Positions 18,383 to 27,836 of a stretch of DNA of 64,000 nucleotides are shown in pieces. Position numbers and translations under genes: made by a program. The notes below the pieces were generated by a model. That model was not told the DNA's origin, searched no databases, and worked only from the letters and a program-made list of their open reading frames with translations. How positions within the stretch are numbered: the first letter of the stretch is position 1; each line of letters starts with the position of its first letter. The DNA is from Kiloniella laminariae DSM 19542 (GTDB lineage: Bacteria > Pseudomonadota > Alphaproteobacteria > Kiloniellales > Kiloniellaceae): assembly GCF_000374005.1 (NCBI RefSeq), contig NZ_KB893134.1, positions 166,681 to 230,680 on the forward strand, given 5' to 3'.

Positions 18383-19093
18383 ATGCCTAAAACGGAAAAG
18401 CAGAATTCAGAAGAGAACATCGTTAGCGAAGAGCAGATGCCCCAGGATTTGGCCGGGGATTTTGATGGTGATCTTGCTGAAGATCTGGCCGAGAATCTTG
18501 CCAAAAATCTTGCGGGTGCAGAAGCAGAACAAGCCGCGGATAGCGAACTGGAAGCCGAAGAGCTGCCCAAGTCTTCTGTTGCGGCGGATGCAGCCAGAGT
18601 TGCTGAACTGGAGCTGGAGGTTGTCAAGCTGAAAGACCAGTTGCTGCGGACGATGGCCGAGATGGAAAATCTGCGCAACCGTACCCGCCGCGAAAAAGAA
18701 GATGCAATTAAATTTGCACCGCAAAGACTGGTTACCGAACTGATCGGTGTCATGGATAACCTGCACCGCGCACTTTCTGCCGTGCCAGAGGCTGCTGCTG
18801 AAGAAAATGACCAGCTTAAAACCCTGCGTGACGGTGTCGAGATGACCAACCGGGAAATGCTCAAGGTGTTTGAACGCCATAACATTACCGAGATCGAGGC
18901 TTTGGGCAGTCGCATGGACCCGCACAGCCACGAAGCGCTGTTTGAAATTCCGGATCCATCCCAGCCGGAAGGAACAATCCTGCAGGTTATCGAACGTGGA
19001 TTCCGGCTGCATGATCGCCTGCTGCGCCCTGCCCGTGTCGGGGTTGCCAAAGGTGGACCTGCTGGTCCAGCCAAGGTTGATACAACCGTTTAA
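18383..19093 (+). CDS. grpE: nucleotide exchange factor GrpE
   Basis: GrpE releases ADP from DnaK. The 236-residue protein has a long acidic, disordered N-terminus with repeated DLAEDLAENLAKNLAG. A coiled coil follows around VAELELEVVKLKDQLLRTMAEMENLRNRT, and then the beta domain with GSRMDPHSHEALFEIP and GTILQVIERGFRLHDRLLRPARVGVAKG, the GrpE signature. ATG 18383 is preferred over GTG 18368 because it matches the usual MPKTE-like opening. It is 85 bp downstream of hrcA and likely co-transcribed. The convergent alkB gene ends 62 bp beyond; no terminator is obvious. Confidence 0.95.
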   Translation: MPKTEKQNSEENIVSEEQMPQDLAGDFDGDLAEDLAENLAKNLAGAEAEQAADSELEAEELPKSSVAADAARVAELELEVVKLKDQLLRTMAEMENLRNRTRREKEDAIKFAPQRLVTELIGVMDNLHRALSAVPEAAAEENDQLKTLRDGVEMTNREMLKVFERHNITEIEALGSRMDPHSHEALFEIPDPSQPEGTILQVIERGFRLHDRLLRPARVGVAKGGPAGPAKVDTTV

Positions 19094-19155
19094 CCGGAAT
19101 GGTTACGCCGGTGCAACGCATCGGCTGTGGTGACTATGATGTCTGGTATCTCTGT

Positions 19156-19854
19156 CTACCCTGATGGCGACAGGTCTTTGCGGCTGTCTTCGTCGGGGTA
19201 GGTGACCCGGCGCAGGGTCAGGTTGATTCTGCCCCCGTTTTTTAGCAGCTGGCTTGAGCCATAGAGAATGCGGTCAATACCGTGATAGGCATTCCTGGCT
19301 TCTCCCGACAGAATAATGACATCCCCTGACATCAGCTTTAAAGAAGATGTCGGGTCTTTTCTGCTGGTCCCTCCCAGGCGGAACAGGGCGGTATCCCCCA
19401 GAGATACCGAGAGAACCGGCGCAGAGAAATCCTGTTCGTTTTCATCCCGGTGCAGCCCCATTTTGGCTTTTTCATCGTGATAGTGGTTTAACAGGCAGCA
19501 TTCCGGGGGGGCCGGATAGCGGGCATGCTGTTTCCAGATCTGGAGAAGCTTGTCCGGGATTGGCATCCAGGGACTCTGGGTTACGGGATGTTTGGCCTGA
19601 TAGCGATAGCCGTGGTCCTTGTCCGACACCCAGCCCAAGGGGCCAAAGTTGGTCATCTGCACGGAAAAAGGCCGGCCACTCCCGGGCATCCTGGGCTGAA
19701 ACAGGGGTGATCTTCGGATTTTTACCCGTAATTCGGCGAGGAGCTGTTCCTGTTCATCCCGATTCAAGAGCTCGGGAAGGTATCTGAAACCTTCAATCAT
19801 TCTCTTGAATATCCCCTTTGGGAATACTTCCTCCAAGGAGATCTCTTCGGGCAA
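19156..19854 (-). CDS. alkB: AlkB-type 2-oxoglutarate/Fe(II) dioxygenase
   Basis: AlkB enzymes repair 1-methyladenine and 3-methylcytosine by oxidative demethylation. The 232-residue protein has NHYHDEKAKMGLHRDENEQD with iron ligands H135 and D137, H191 in NAYHGIDR, and the 2-oxoglutarate-binding arginines R209 and R215 in GGRINLTLRRV. Each is offset only four or five positions from E. coli AlkB. The protein is slightly longer than AlkB at the N-terminus. It lies 60 bp downstream of a small membrane protein gene on the same strand, and is convergent with grpE. Confidence 0.9.
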   Translation of the reverse strand: MPEEISLEEVFPKGIFKRMIEGFRYLPELLNRDEQEQLLAELRVKIRRSPLFQPRMPGSGRPFSVQMTNFGPLGWVSDKDHGYRYQAKHPVTQSPWMPIPDKLLQIWKQHARYPAPPECCLLNHYHDEKAKMGLHRDENEQDFSAPVLSVSLGDTALFRLGGTSRKDPTSSLKLMSGDVIILSGEARNAYHGIDRILYGSSQLLKNGGRINLTLRRVTYPDEDSRKDLSPSG

Positions 19855-19914
19855 GTTTTCCCTGAAGGATACCTTTCCCGGGCGGGTTTATCTTGCTGAA
19901 AACCAGACGTGTTT

Positions 19915-20163
19915 TCACGATTTGGGGACATTTCCGGAGCCAGGTAATCGCTTGTCCTCCCGTTTTTCCAGTACGCGGATGGCAAGAAACAGCAAGCCGC
20001 CGATCAAAGTGACGGCAAAACCAAAGTACTCGAGTGCGTTTCCCAGAGAATTATAATATCCAAATAACAGGACGGCGCTGCCAAAAAGAATATCCCCCAG
20101 AGCGATCAACTTGATCATTTCCCGCATCTTTGAGTTTGTTTTGGGTTTGTTTTGTTCCGGCAA
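19915..20163 (-). CDS. small two-helix membrane protein, 82 aa
   Basis: I do not recognise a family. The protein has a basic soluble N-terminus, then two hydrophobic helices (about residues 19-40 and 45-65) joined by a short loop NSLGNALEY, and a charged tail VLEKREDKR. The topology suggests a small integral inner-membrane protein with both ends inside. It starts about 285 bp from dnaK in the opposite direction and precedes alkB by 60 bp, so it may be co-transcribed with alkB. No function can be assigned. Confidence 0.6.
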   Translation of the reverse strand: MPEQNKPKTNSKMREMIKLIALGDILFGSAVLLFGYYNSLGNALEYFGFAVTLIGGLLFLAIRVLEKREDKRLPGSGNVPKS

Positions 20164-20218
20164 GGGGCAAATTCTTTCGGTTGTTAGAGTATCTTAAGAG
20201 TAATTTATGATGAAAATC

Positions 20219-20240
20219 AGCGGGGTAATAGCGGGGTAAT
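20219..20240. repeat. 11-bp tandem duplication upstream of dnaK
   Basis: AGCGGGGTAAT occurs twice back to back (20219-20229 and 20230-20240) in the divergent region between the small membrane protein gene and dnaK. It is about 70 bp upstream of the likely dnaK promoter. It may be a slippage duplication. Confidence 0.5.
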
Positions 20241-20310
20241 ATACCATTGCCTGATATTACATCCAGATAACGTTTTTCTGAAAAACCTTATTTTTTTAGG
20301 CATTTTGCGT

Positions 20311-20341
20311 CTTGCAGTCAAAGCAAGGGCTGCATATATAG
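20311..20341 (+). promoter_or_regulatory. RpoH (sigma32)-like promoter of dnaK
   Basis: CTTGCA at 20311-20316 and CATATATAG at 20333-20341 are separated by 16 bp. They resemble the alphaproteobacterial heat-shock promoter (CTTGAC-type -35, C-T/C-TAT-type -10). The leader to the dnaK ATG would be about 100 nt. No CIRCE is present, so dnaK control here is probably through RpoH. Confidence 0.5.
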
Positions 20342-20448
20342 ACCGTGAGCCCGAGTTATTGGACTTCACCCCTTAATAGGGACCAGCCGGCAGTGCTTGC
20401 CAACAAGGCTGCCAAATCGGTTTGCTAAATTTAAGTGTGAGGAAACAG

Positions 20449-22368
20449 ATGAGCAAAGTTATTGGTATTGATCTTGGAACAACGAACTCCTGTGTTGCCG
20501 TTATGGACGGCAAGGACGTGCGTGTTATCGAGAACGCTGAGGGTGCCCGTACCACACCTTCCATGGTTGGATTTACTGCTGAAGAGCGTCTTGTCGGGCT
20601 TCCTGCAAAACGTCAGTCGGTTACCAACCCGTCAAACACTCTTTTTGCGATCAAGCGTCTGATCGGCCGTCGGTTCGACGATCCGCTGACCAAAAAAGAT
20701 ATGGGCTTGGTTCCCTATAACATCGTCAAGGCTGACAATGGCGATGCATGGGTTGAAGCCAACAATGAAAAATACAGCCCGTCACAGATTTCTGCCTTTA
20801 TCTTGCAGAAAATGAAAGAAACCGCCGAGAGCTATCTTGGTGAGCCTGTCACCAAAGCGGTTATCACGGTTCCGGCTTATTTCAACGATTCTCAGCGTCA
20901 GGCAACCAAGGATGCCGGTAAGATTGCCGGTCTGGAAGTTCTGCGTATCATCAACGAGCCGACAGCTGCTGCCCTGGCCTATGGCCTGGAGAAAAAAGGC
21001 GCTGGCACCATTGTTGTTTATGACCTTGGTGGTGGTACCTTTGACGTGTCCGTTCTGGAAATCGGCGACGGTGTGTTTGAAGTGAAGTCCACCAATGGTG
21101 ATACCTTCCTTGGTGGGGAAGACTTTGACGGCCGGATTATCTCCTATCTGGCGGATGAGTTCCAGAAGGAACAGGGCATCAACCTGCGCGACGACAAGCT
21201 GGCATTGCAGCGTCTGAAGGAAGCTGCCGAGAAAGCCAAGATTGAGCTGTCTTCTTCCAGCCAGACCGAAGTCAACCTGCCGTTTATTACCGCAGATGCT
21301 ACTGGTCCAAAACACCTGAACATCAAACTGACCCGTGCCAAACTCGAAGCACTTGTCGATGATCTGATCCAGCGCACCATGGGCCCGGTTAAAGCCGCGC
21401 TGAAAGACGCGGGTGTTACCCCTGCCGATATTGATGAAATCATTATGGTTGGCGGTATGATCCGTATGCCAAAAGTGCATGAAACTGTTAAGAACTTCTT
21501 CGGAAAAGAGCCACACCGTGGTGTGAACCCTGATGAAGTTGTAGCGATTGGTGCTGCAATTCAGGCGGGTGTTCTCCAGGGTGAAGTCAAAGACGTCCTG
21601 CTGCTTGATGTGACACCGCTTTCCCTTGGGATCGAGACCCTTGGTGGCGTCATGACCAAATTGATTGATCGTAATACAACGATCCCGACCAAGAAGAGCC
21701 AGGTATTCTCGACTGCGGAAGACAACCAGAATGCTGTGACCATCCGGGTTTTCCAGGGTGAGCGCGAAATGGCTTCCGATAACAAAATTCTGGGCCAGTT
21801 CAATCTTGAAGGTATTCCAAGTGCGCCACGTGGCATTCCCCAGATTGAAGTTACCTTTGATATCGACGCCAACGGAATTGTTAATGTCGGCGCGAAAGAC
21901 AAGGCAACGGGCAAAGAGCAGCAGATCAAGATCACTGCTTCTGGCGGGCTGAGTGATGCGGACATCGAACAGATGGTCCGGGATGCCGAAGAAAACGCCG
22001 AGTCTGACAAGGCCCGCCGCGAAGCGGTTGATGCGCGGAACCAGGCTGAAGGCCTGATTCACCAGACTGAAAAAACTCTTGCTGAAGTTGGGGACAAGAT
22101 CTCTGACGCTGACAAAGGTGAAGTCGAAGCTGGTATTGCCGCGTTGAAAACAGCGCTTGAAGGCGATGATATCGAAGAGATCAAAGCCAAAAAAGAAGCA
22201 CTTGATCAGGCTTCGATGAAGCTTGGTGAAGCTCTTTATGCTGATGCGGCAGGTGCTGCTGGCGAAGGCGCTGAAGCTGGAGCCGAGGCATCTTCTTCTG
22301 CCGATGATGGTGTTGTTGACGCTGACTTCGAAGAAGTTGATGACGACAAGAACAGCAAAAGCGCGTAA
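20449..22368 (+). CDS. dnaK: molecular chaperone DnaK (Hsp70)
   Basis: This 639-residue ATP-dependent chaperone works with DnaJ and GrpE. It begins [21 protein letters not shown], with GAGGAAA just upstream of ATG 20449. The nucleotide-binding signatures [16 protein letters not shown] and [13 protein letters not shown] are present, followed by the linker [19 protein letters not shown], the beta-sandwich substrate domain and the helical lid. The C-terminus ends [12 protein letters not shown], close to the usual EEVKD tail. Length and motifs are ordinary. dnaJ follows 72 bp later after a strong hairpin terminator, so part of the transcript probably stops before dnaJ. Confidence 0.98.
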   Translation: MSKVIGIDLGTTNSCVAVMDGKDVRVIENAEGARTTPSMVGFTAEERLVGLPAKRQSVTNPSNTLFAIKRLIGRRFDDPLTKKDMGLVPYNIVKADNGDAWVEANNEKYSPSQISAFILQKMKETAESYLGEPVTKAVITVPAYFNDSQRQATKDAGKIAGLEVLRIINEPTAAALAYGLEKKGAGTIVVYDLGGGTFDVSVLEIGDGVFEVKSTNGDTFLGGEDFDGRIISYLADEFQKEQGINLRDDKLALQRLKEAAEKAKIELSSSSQTEVNLPFITADATGPKHLNIKLTRAKLEALVDDLIQRTMGPVKAALKDAGVTPADIDEIIMVGGMIRMPKVHETVKNFFGKEPHRGVNPDEVVAIGAAIQAGVLQGEVKDVLLLDVTPLSLGIETLGGVMTKLIDRNTTIPTKKSQVFSTAEDNQNAVTIRVFQGEREMASDNKILGQFNLEGIPSAPRGIPQIEVTFDIDANGIVNVGAKDKATGKEQQIKITASGGLSDADIEQMVRDAEENAESDKARREAVDARNQAEGLIHQTEKTLAEVGDKISDADKGEVEAGIAALKTALEGDDIEEIKAKKEALDQASMKLGEALYADAAGAAGEGAEAGAEASSSADDGVVDADFEEVDDDKNSKSA

Positions 22369-22386
22369 CGCGGTTTTGGATTTCAG

Positions 22387-22412
22387 GGGGCTGGCTGACG
22401 CCAGCCCCTTTT
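22387..22412 (+). terminator. intrinsic terminator/attenuator between dnaK and dnaJ
   Basis: GGGGCTGGC (22387-22395), loop TGAC and GCCAGCCCC (22100-frame position 22400-22408) form a perfect 9-bp GC-rich stem followed by TTTT. It sits 18 bp after the dnaK stop and 28 bp before the dnaJ start. It may cause partial termination that lowers dnaJ relative to dnaK. Confidence 0.75.
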
Positions 22413-22440
22413 CACCTTCTGATCGAGGGAAAAAGTACTG

Positions 22441-23568
22441 ATGTCCAAAAAGGACTTTTACGAAACCCTGGGAGTTTCTCGCTCGGCTGATGCGAAAGAG
22501 TTGAAAGCAGCCTATCGCAAGCTCGCGATGAAATACCACCCGGATCAAAATCCTGATAATGCCGAGGCCGAACAGAAGTTCAAGGAATTGAATGAGGCCT
22601 ATGGCATCCTTAAGGACGACCAGCAGCGCGCCGCCTATGATAACTATGGTCACGCCGCCTTTGAAAATGGCGGCGGTGGTGGTGCCGGTGGTTTTGATTT
22701 CGGTGGTGGCGGTGGTTTCGCTGATATCTTTGAAGAAATGTTTGGCGGTTTTGGCGGCGGCGGGCGTCGTTCCGGCGGAGCTCAACGTGGCGGCGACTTG
22801 CGCTACAATATGGAAATCTCGCTGGAAGATGCTTTTAATGGCAAGCAGGCCGAGATCCGGATTCCAAGCTCGGTTTCCTGTGATTCCTGTAGCGGCAGTG
22901 GCGCAGAAAAAGGCTCCAGTCCTGTAACCTGCGGCACCTGTAAAGGGAACGGCCGGGTGCGTATGCAGCAGGGCTTTTTCACGGTCGAGCGAACCTGTCA
23001 CAGCTGTCAGGGTGTTGGTAAGGTCATTGAAAAGCCGTGTAAAAGCTGTCATGGCAGCGGCCATATCGAAAAAGAAAAAACCCTGCAGGTTAACATTCCA
23101 GCTGGCGTGGAAGAGGGCAACCGGATTCGCCTCAGTGGCGAGGGTGAATATGGCAGGCTGGGGGGGACTCCGGGAGATCTCTATATTTTCCTCTCGATTG
23201 CGCCGCACCGGATTTTCCAGCGCGATGGTACGGATATCCACTGCCGGGTGCCGATTTCCATGACCCAGGCTGCTTTGGGTGGCTCGGTCGAGGTGCCTAC
23301 TGTTGACGGTGGACGTGCCAAGGTGACGATTCCAGAGGGCACACAAAATCGGCAGCAGTTCCGTCTGCGGGGCAAGGGTATGTCTGTGCTGCGGTCTGCT
23401 TCACGCGGGGATATGTATGTCGAGGTTTCAGTCGAGACCCCAGTAAACCTGACCAGCCGCCAACGTGAACTGTTGCAGGAATTTGAAAAAGAAGCGACGG
23501 ACAACTCGCCACAGAGTTCCGGATTTTTCAAACGGGTCAAGGAATTCTGGGAAGATCTTACAGATTAG
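22441..23568 (+). CDS. dnaJ: co-chaperone DnaJ (Hsp40)
   Basis: The 375-residue protein starts with a J domain containing the HPD motif ([10 protein letters not shown]), then a Gly/Phe-rich linker, and four zinc-binding repeats: [24 protein letters not shown] and CKSCHGSG. The C-terminal peptide-binding domains follow. It stimulates DnaK ATPase activity and delivers substrates. A ribosome-binding site GAGGGA lies before ATG 22441. Transcription is shared with dnaK through a terminator-like hairpin, and a strong terminator follows the gene. Confidence 0.98.
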   Translation: MSKKDFYETLGVSRSADAKELKAAYRKLAMKYHPDQNPDNAEAEQKFKELNEAYGILKDDQQRAAYDNYGHAAFENGGGGGAGGFDFGGGGGFADIFEEMFGGFGGGGRRSGGAQRGGDLRYNMEISLEDAFNGKQAEIRIPSSVSCDSCSGSGAEKGSSPVTCGTCKGNGRVRMQQGFFTVERTCHSCQGVGKVIEKPCKSCHGSGHIEKEKTLQVNIPAGVEEGNRIRLSGEGEYGRLGGTPGDLYIFLSIAPHRIFQRDGTDIHCRVPISMTQAALGGSVEVPTVDGGRAKVTIPEGTQNRQQFRLRGKGMSVLRSASRGDMYVEVSVETPVNLTSRQRELLQEFEKEATDNSPQSSGFFKRVKEFWEDLTD

Positions 23569-23590
23569 GTTTCCCGGATTTGATGATGTT

Positions 23591-23630
23591 AAAGCCTGTC
23601 AGGACAGCTGTTCTGACAGGCTTTTTCTTT
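23591..23630 (+). terminator. rho-independent terminator after dnaJ
   Basis: AAAGCCTGTCAG (23591-23602) pairs perfectly with CTGACAGGCTTT (23613-23624) around a 10-nt loop. A T-rich tail (TTCTTT) follows. It lies 22 bp after the dnaJ stop. Confidence 0.85.
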
Positions 23631-23728
23631 GCTGATCTTGCGGGGTGGCTGTATCGGGGGCTTGGATCTCTTCGGTTTAGCTGCTAGTTCTTCTGCTCTG
23701 ATCACAACAGGTTTCAGGATTTAGAGGA

Positions 23729-24535
23729 ATGGGTAGCAGGATTGGGATTGTTGGCTGTGCTGGCCGTATGGGCCGCATGTTGACCGAAGTGATTAACCGC
23801 GCAGAAGGCTGTTCGGTTTCTGGTGGTACTGAACTGCCGGGCAGTCCCAACCTCGGAAAGGATCTTGGCGAACTCGCAGGCATTGGCGCTCTGGGCGTTG
23901 TGGTCGGAGATTCTGCGAAAAAGCTCTTTGAAACATCAGATGTGGTGATCGATTTTACCGTCCCTGCAGCCACGCTTTCCCATGCAAAATTGGCGGCGGA
24001 AACCGGCTGTGCGCTGGTGGTTGGTACAACAGGCATGACTGCTGAGCAGGTTTCCGAACTGGAACAGTCTGCGACAAGGGCACCGATTGTTTTTGCCCGG
24101 AATATGAGTCTGGGTGTGAATCTGCTGATGACGCTTGTCCAGCAGGTTGCAGCTGCTCTTGACGAAGATTATGACATCGAGATTGTCGAGATGCACCATC
24201 GCCACAAGGTTGATGCGCCTTCCGGTACCGCACTTGTTCTGGGCGAGGCTGCAGCAGCAGGGCGTGGTGTTGCGCTGGACAAGGTTGCCGACAAGGTGCG
24301 TGACGGGATCGTCGGCGCGCGCAAGCGTGGAGACATCGGCTTTGCGACGCTGCGCGGCGGAGATGTCGTGGGAGACCACAGTGTAATCTTTGCAGCGGAT
24401 GGTGAGCGGATCGAACTGGGGCACCGGGCGAGCAACCGGGAAGTCTTTGCCCGTGGGGCCGTCAAGGCGGCGCGCTGGCTTAAAGACAAACCCGCTGGCT
24501 TCTATGACATGCAGGATGTACTTGGCCTGAAATAG
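23729..24535 (+). CDS. dapB: 4-hydroxy-tetrahydrodipicolinate reductase
   Basis: This 268-residue enzyme of the diaminopimelate/lysine pathway reduces the dihydrodipicolinate precursor with NAD(P)H. The N-terminal Rossmann motif is IGIVGCAGRMGRM, and the family signature IVEMHHRHKVDAPSGTAL holds the catalytic histidine and lysine. The C-terminal region with VFARGAVKAARWL is typical. It supplies precursors for lysine and peptidoglycan. It appears monocistronic, between the dnaJ terminator and a bidirectional terminator. Confidence 0.96.
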   Translation: MGSRIGIVGCAGRMGRMLTEVINRAEGCSVSGGTELPGSPNLGKDLGELAGIGALGVVVGDSAKKLFETSDVVIDFTVPAATLSHAKLAAETGCALVVGTTGMTAEQVSELEQSATRAPIVFARNMSLGVNLLMTLVQQVAAALDEDYDIEIVEMHHRHKVDAPSGTALVLGEAAAAGRGVALDKVADKVRDGIVGARKRGDIGFATLRGGDVVGDHSVIFAADGERIELGHRASNREVFARGAVKAARWLKDKPAGFYDMQDVLGLK

Positions 24536-24557
24536 GGGGCCTTCTTTCCGGTGGAAA

Positions 24558-24593
24558 GACAAAAAGAGGAGCTGGCTTGCTCCTCTTTTTGTC
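24558..24593. terminator. bidirectional terminator between dapB and the chemoreceptor gene
   Basis: GACAAAAAGAGGAGC (24558-24572) and its exact complement (24579-24593) flank the loop TGGCTT. The A-run on the left and T-run on the right allow termination in both directions between convergent genes. Confidence 0.88.
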
Positions 24594-24615
24594 GCCAACT
24601 GCTATACAGATTGGG

Positions 24616-26538
24616 CTAAAGGGTTTTTACGCCCTCGAGGAAAGTCTCGATTTCGCCACGGAGAACATTGGATTCACCTGAGAGATTGGTTGTGGCATCA
24701 ATAACCGAATGAGCGGCGTTTTCGGCTTCATTCGCTGCAGCTGTTACATTGTTGATGCTGTTGCTGACCTGTTCGGTTCTCTGGGATGCCTGGACCATAT
24801 TCGTGGCAATTTCCTGTGTTGCCTCGCGTTGCTGCCCGATAGATTCAGCAATAGTGCGCCCGATTTCATCAATATCACCGATGGTGTGGCCGATGGATTC
24901 AATCGCTTTGGCCACTTCCCCCGTGATTGACTGCATCTGGTTGATCTGGCTTGAAATTTCATCCGTTGCCTTGCCTGTCTGGGTCGCGAGGTTCTTAACC
25001 TCGTTGGCAACCACAGCAAAGCCCTTGCCTGCTTCTCCGGCCCGGGCAGCCTCGATTGTTGCGTTAAGGGCCAGGAGGTTGGTCTGCTCGGCGATGTCGG
25101 TGATCAGTTGAATAACCGCGCCGATCTTTTCGGCATTTTCGGCCATGCGTTTGACTGTGCCGTTGATCGACTGGGATTCTCCGACGGCCTTTTCTGTGAC
25201 CGAGGAGGAGCGGTCCATCTGTTCTGAAATGCTGGCAATGGTCGCAGAAAGCTCTTCTGCTGCCGCCGAGACCGTTTGGACGTTTTGTGAAGTCTCGATA
25301 GAGGCTTCTGACCCAGCGTGGGCCTGTTCACGGGTTCTGACAGCCGTGTCGCTCATGGAGCGGGCTGTTTCTCCCATCAGGGCTGTCGAGTTGGTGAACT
25401 TGCTGATAATCGTCGTGACATTTGCCCCGAAAGACTGGGTCAGTTCGTGGAGCTTTTGCGCCCGTTCTGCTCTTTCTGCTTCTGCAGCCCGGCGGGCCAC
25501 ACGCATCTGTTCGTTTTCGACCAGTTTGGTCTGCAGCAGCTCAACTGAACGGGTGAGTTCACCGATCTCGTCGCGGGTATGTTCAGCCGGGACATCAATC
25601 TCGATATTGCCGTTAGCCAGCTCCTGAATATTTTCAATGGCAAAATTGAGAGGTTTCATAGAGCGGTTCATGTACCAGAACAACAACAGGCCCGAGAGGA
25701 TCAGGAGAATTAGACAGCCGGCATAGACGGCGATCTGAACTGTTTGCCGTTGTGTCAGTGTGGCTGTTTCGTCCAGCAAATTCACCAGATTTCCGGCAAT
25801 CTGTCCGTCGGGTGTGGTGACGGGTGTAAGGGTGATGGTATAGCGCAGTTCGCCAATGGTTTCGGCATGAAGGCCTGTATTGCCGATACGGAGGCTTTCC
25901 CGGGGCAAAAGTTCCTGCAGTTCGGTGTTGGTACCGTGAACGATTTCGCCCGCCTGATTAAAAAGATATACTTCGGTTCCGTCGCTGGCTTTCATGCTTT
26001 CAAGCAATGAATTGGGGCTCAGTCTGACCAGAGCAATGCCTTCTACACCTGTGAGAGATCTCAGCGGGGCTGCAAGGGTCAACATCAGCTTGCCGTCTTC
26101 GGCTAGCTCAAATCCCCATTTGTAATCCTCGGATTCCAGCGCTGGCTTAACCAGGGCAGAGGTCACCTTGGCGGCGTCGCTTTCATAACTGTAGAGCGCT
26201 TGTCCCGATTTATCAAAAAGGGCAATCCGGTCAAAGTTTCCATCGCCGATCAGGATCTGGGCCAGAATACTCAGGCTGCTGGCGACGGAGGAGGGATCGC
26301 TTTTTTCCAACCCGCCCATTGCAAGAGGATCATTTTCAATTTCAAAGAGGCTGGATTTGATCTGTTCGACCCGGCTTTGAGCCAAGCTGTTCCAAAGGTT
26401 GGAGCGAGCATCCAGTGTTGTGGAGATATAGCGTTCATTGTTCAGCTTTTCAATAAAGCCGGTACCAATAAACACAAAGAGTCCAACCGCCAGCAGGCCG
26501 GTAATGGAACCCAGGGTGATGCGTGTTTTCAAAAGCAT
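24616..26538 (-). CDS. methyl-accepting chemotaxis protein
   Basis: The 640-residue transmembrane receptor has a first membrane helix at about 8-28, then a periplasmic sensor of about 240 residues with a Cache-like pattern ([44 protein letters not shown]). A second helix lies near 268-292, followed by a HAMP segment and a signalling domain with the highly conserved hairpin [20 protein letters not shown] and [14 protein letters not shown]. It senses a ligand and signals to CheA. No che genes are nearby, so it is an orphan receptor. No CheR-binding pentapeptide is evident at the C-terminus. The ligand is unknown. Confidence 0.93.
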   Translation of the reverse strand: MLLKTRITLGSITGLLAVGLFVFIGTGFIEKLNNERYISTTLDARSNLWNSLAQSRVEQIKSSLFEIENDPLAMGGLEKSDPSSVASSLSILAQILIGDGNFDRIALFDKSGQALYSYESDAAKVTSALVKPALESEDYKWGFELAEDGKLMLTLAAPLRSLTGVEGIALVRLSPNSLLESMKASDGTEVYLFNQAGEIVHGTNTELQELLPRESLRIGNTGLHAETIGELRYTITLTPVTTPDGQIAGNLVNLLDETATLTQRQTVQIAVYAGCLILLILSGLLLFWYMNRSMKPLNFAIENIQELANGNIEIDVPAEHTRDEIGELTRSVELLQTKLVENEQMRVARRAAEAERAERAQKLHELTQSFGANVTTIISKFTNSTALMGETARSMSDTAVRTREQAHAGSEASIETSQNVQTVSAAAEELSATIASISEQMDRSSSVTEKAVGESQSINGTVKRMAENAEKIGAVIQLITDIAEQTNLLALNATIEAARAGEAGKGFAVVANEVKNLATQTGKATDEISSQINQMQSITGEVAKAIESIGHTIGDIDEIGRTIAESIGQQREATQEIATNMVQASQRTEQVSNSINNVTAAANEAENAAHSVIDATTNLSGESNVLRGEIETFLEGVKTL

Positions 26539-26845
26539 TTCAGTTGCGGCCCCTCGCCATCAATGTAAATCGATTTGAAGGAGATCCCTGCCTGACCCCG
26601 CTTCATAATCTGTCCGAAAATTGTATGGACTTTTGTTTAGAATTTTTTCGCAGTTTAGGGGGGGAGGGGTGAAGAAAATATTAAACTGATCTGTCCGGTT
26701 TTGTTTTAAAAAACGGAGCGCACAAAGTCTGATCACAATAATGTTTCGATAGGGAAACGATTCGATTGATCCTCAGGACTGGTGAGTATTTCTCATCCAG
26801 ACACAGGGGATTATATCAAGGGACTATTCCCGGCTTCCAAGAGAG
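26539..26845. other. 307-bp intergenic region between chemoreceptor and EamA genes
   Basis: This holds the chemoreceptor promoter region on the minus strand and the 3' flank of an EamA gene. It includes a G-rich tract (26658-26670) and AT-rich segments. I see no gene, no tRNA and no convincing terminator. Confidence 0.4.
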
Positions 26846-27751
26846 TTATGCGCGTCTGATTCTCTCGCGGTAAATGGTATAAAGTCCGCTTGCGACCACA
26901 ATCAGGGCCCCCGCGATAGTCCAGGAGTCCGGCAAGTCATCATAGAACAGCCAGCCAAAGAGTGTTGCCCAGACCAGCAAGGTGTAATTAAAGGGCTGAA
27001 TTGCCGAGGGAGTGGCGTACTGAAAGGCAAAAATCAGAAAGAGATGACCCAGGCTGATAAAGATACCGCCGCCGATCAGCGCGATCCAGCCATTCAGGTC
27101 CGGCTGTACCCAGAAAAAGGGAACCATGAAGCTGGTAATAAACAGGGGAACAATCCCGGTATAAAACTGGGAGATTTGTCCGTCATCATAGCGGCTGCTG
27201 ATTCTGAGGAGAATCTGATAGATGGCAAAGGCGGCTGCGGCAACCAGCGGTAAAAACAGCAGGGGATCAAAGGCGTCAAATCCAGGGCGCAGGATCACCA
27301 TGATCCCGGAAAAACCAACAAGAACAGCCATCCAGCGACGCAAGCCAACAGCTTCTTTCAGCCAGAAGGCCGAGAGAGCTGTGACACAGATAGGGGCGAC
27401 GGCGACGATGGCATGGACATCGGCAATCGGCAGCAATTTGAAACTGAGGGTAAAAAGGAAAGCTTCTCCGACAAGAAAGGCTGAACGGAAGAGCTGAAGG
27501 GGGAGATTCTTGCTGCGCGATATCCTGATGACATCCCCCAGACCGCCGCGTTTGACTGCCATGCCGACCACCAGAAAAGACAGGATCATATAACGGACCC
27601 ATAGCAGCTGCGGCAGAGAGTAGTTCTGGGAGACGTGTTTGACCACGGCATCACCTGAGGAAAAAAAGGCCATGGCCAGAATTGCAAGGAGGATGCCTTT
27701 ACCCGTGGTGTCGAGCAGAGACGTTTCCTGCAGGTGGTTTTTATCAGTCAT
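26846..27751 (-). CDS. EamA/DMT-superfamily transporter (copy 1)
   Basis: The 301-residue protein has about ten hydrophobic helices in two EamA repeats. Diagnostic segments are FFSSGDAVVKHVSQ, VAPICVTALSAFWLKEAVGLRRW with GIMVILRPG after it, and QPFNYTLLVWATLFGWLFYDDLPD. DMT proteins are mostly metabolite or amino-acid exporters; the substrate cannot be inferred. The next gene upstream (27837-28793) is clearly paralogous, with matching motifs at the same places, and is on the same strand 85 bp away, so the pair is a tandem duplication and probably an operon. Confidence 0.88.
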   Translation of the reverse strand: MTDKNHLQETSLLDTTGKGILLAILAMAFFSSGDAVVKHVSQNYSLPQLLWVRYMILSFLVVGMAVKRGGLGDVIRISRSKNLPLQLFRSAFLVGEAFLFTLSFKLLPIADVHAIVAVAPICVTALSAFWLKEAVGLRRWMAVLVGFSGIMVILRPGFDAFDPLLFLPLVAAAAFAIYQILLRISSRYDDGQISQFYTGIVPLFITSFMVPFFWVQPDLNGWIALIGGGIFISLGHLFLIFAFQYATPSAIQPFNYTLLVWATLFGWLFYDDLPDSWTIAGALIVVASGLYTIYRERIRRA

Positions 27752-27836
27752 GGCGTTCCTGGCCCGGAGTGATGAGTTGAATCAGGAAAGCCTGTCGGGT
27801 GGTTTTGCTGATCGGAAAGACCATGAGGTCAAAAAA

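Noticed and set aside
20782..23346. Very long open frame antisense to dnaK and dnaJ
   Set aside because: It is an antiparallel shadow of two highly conserved genes with strong codon bias; the translation shows no family motifs.
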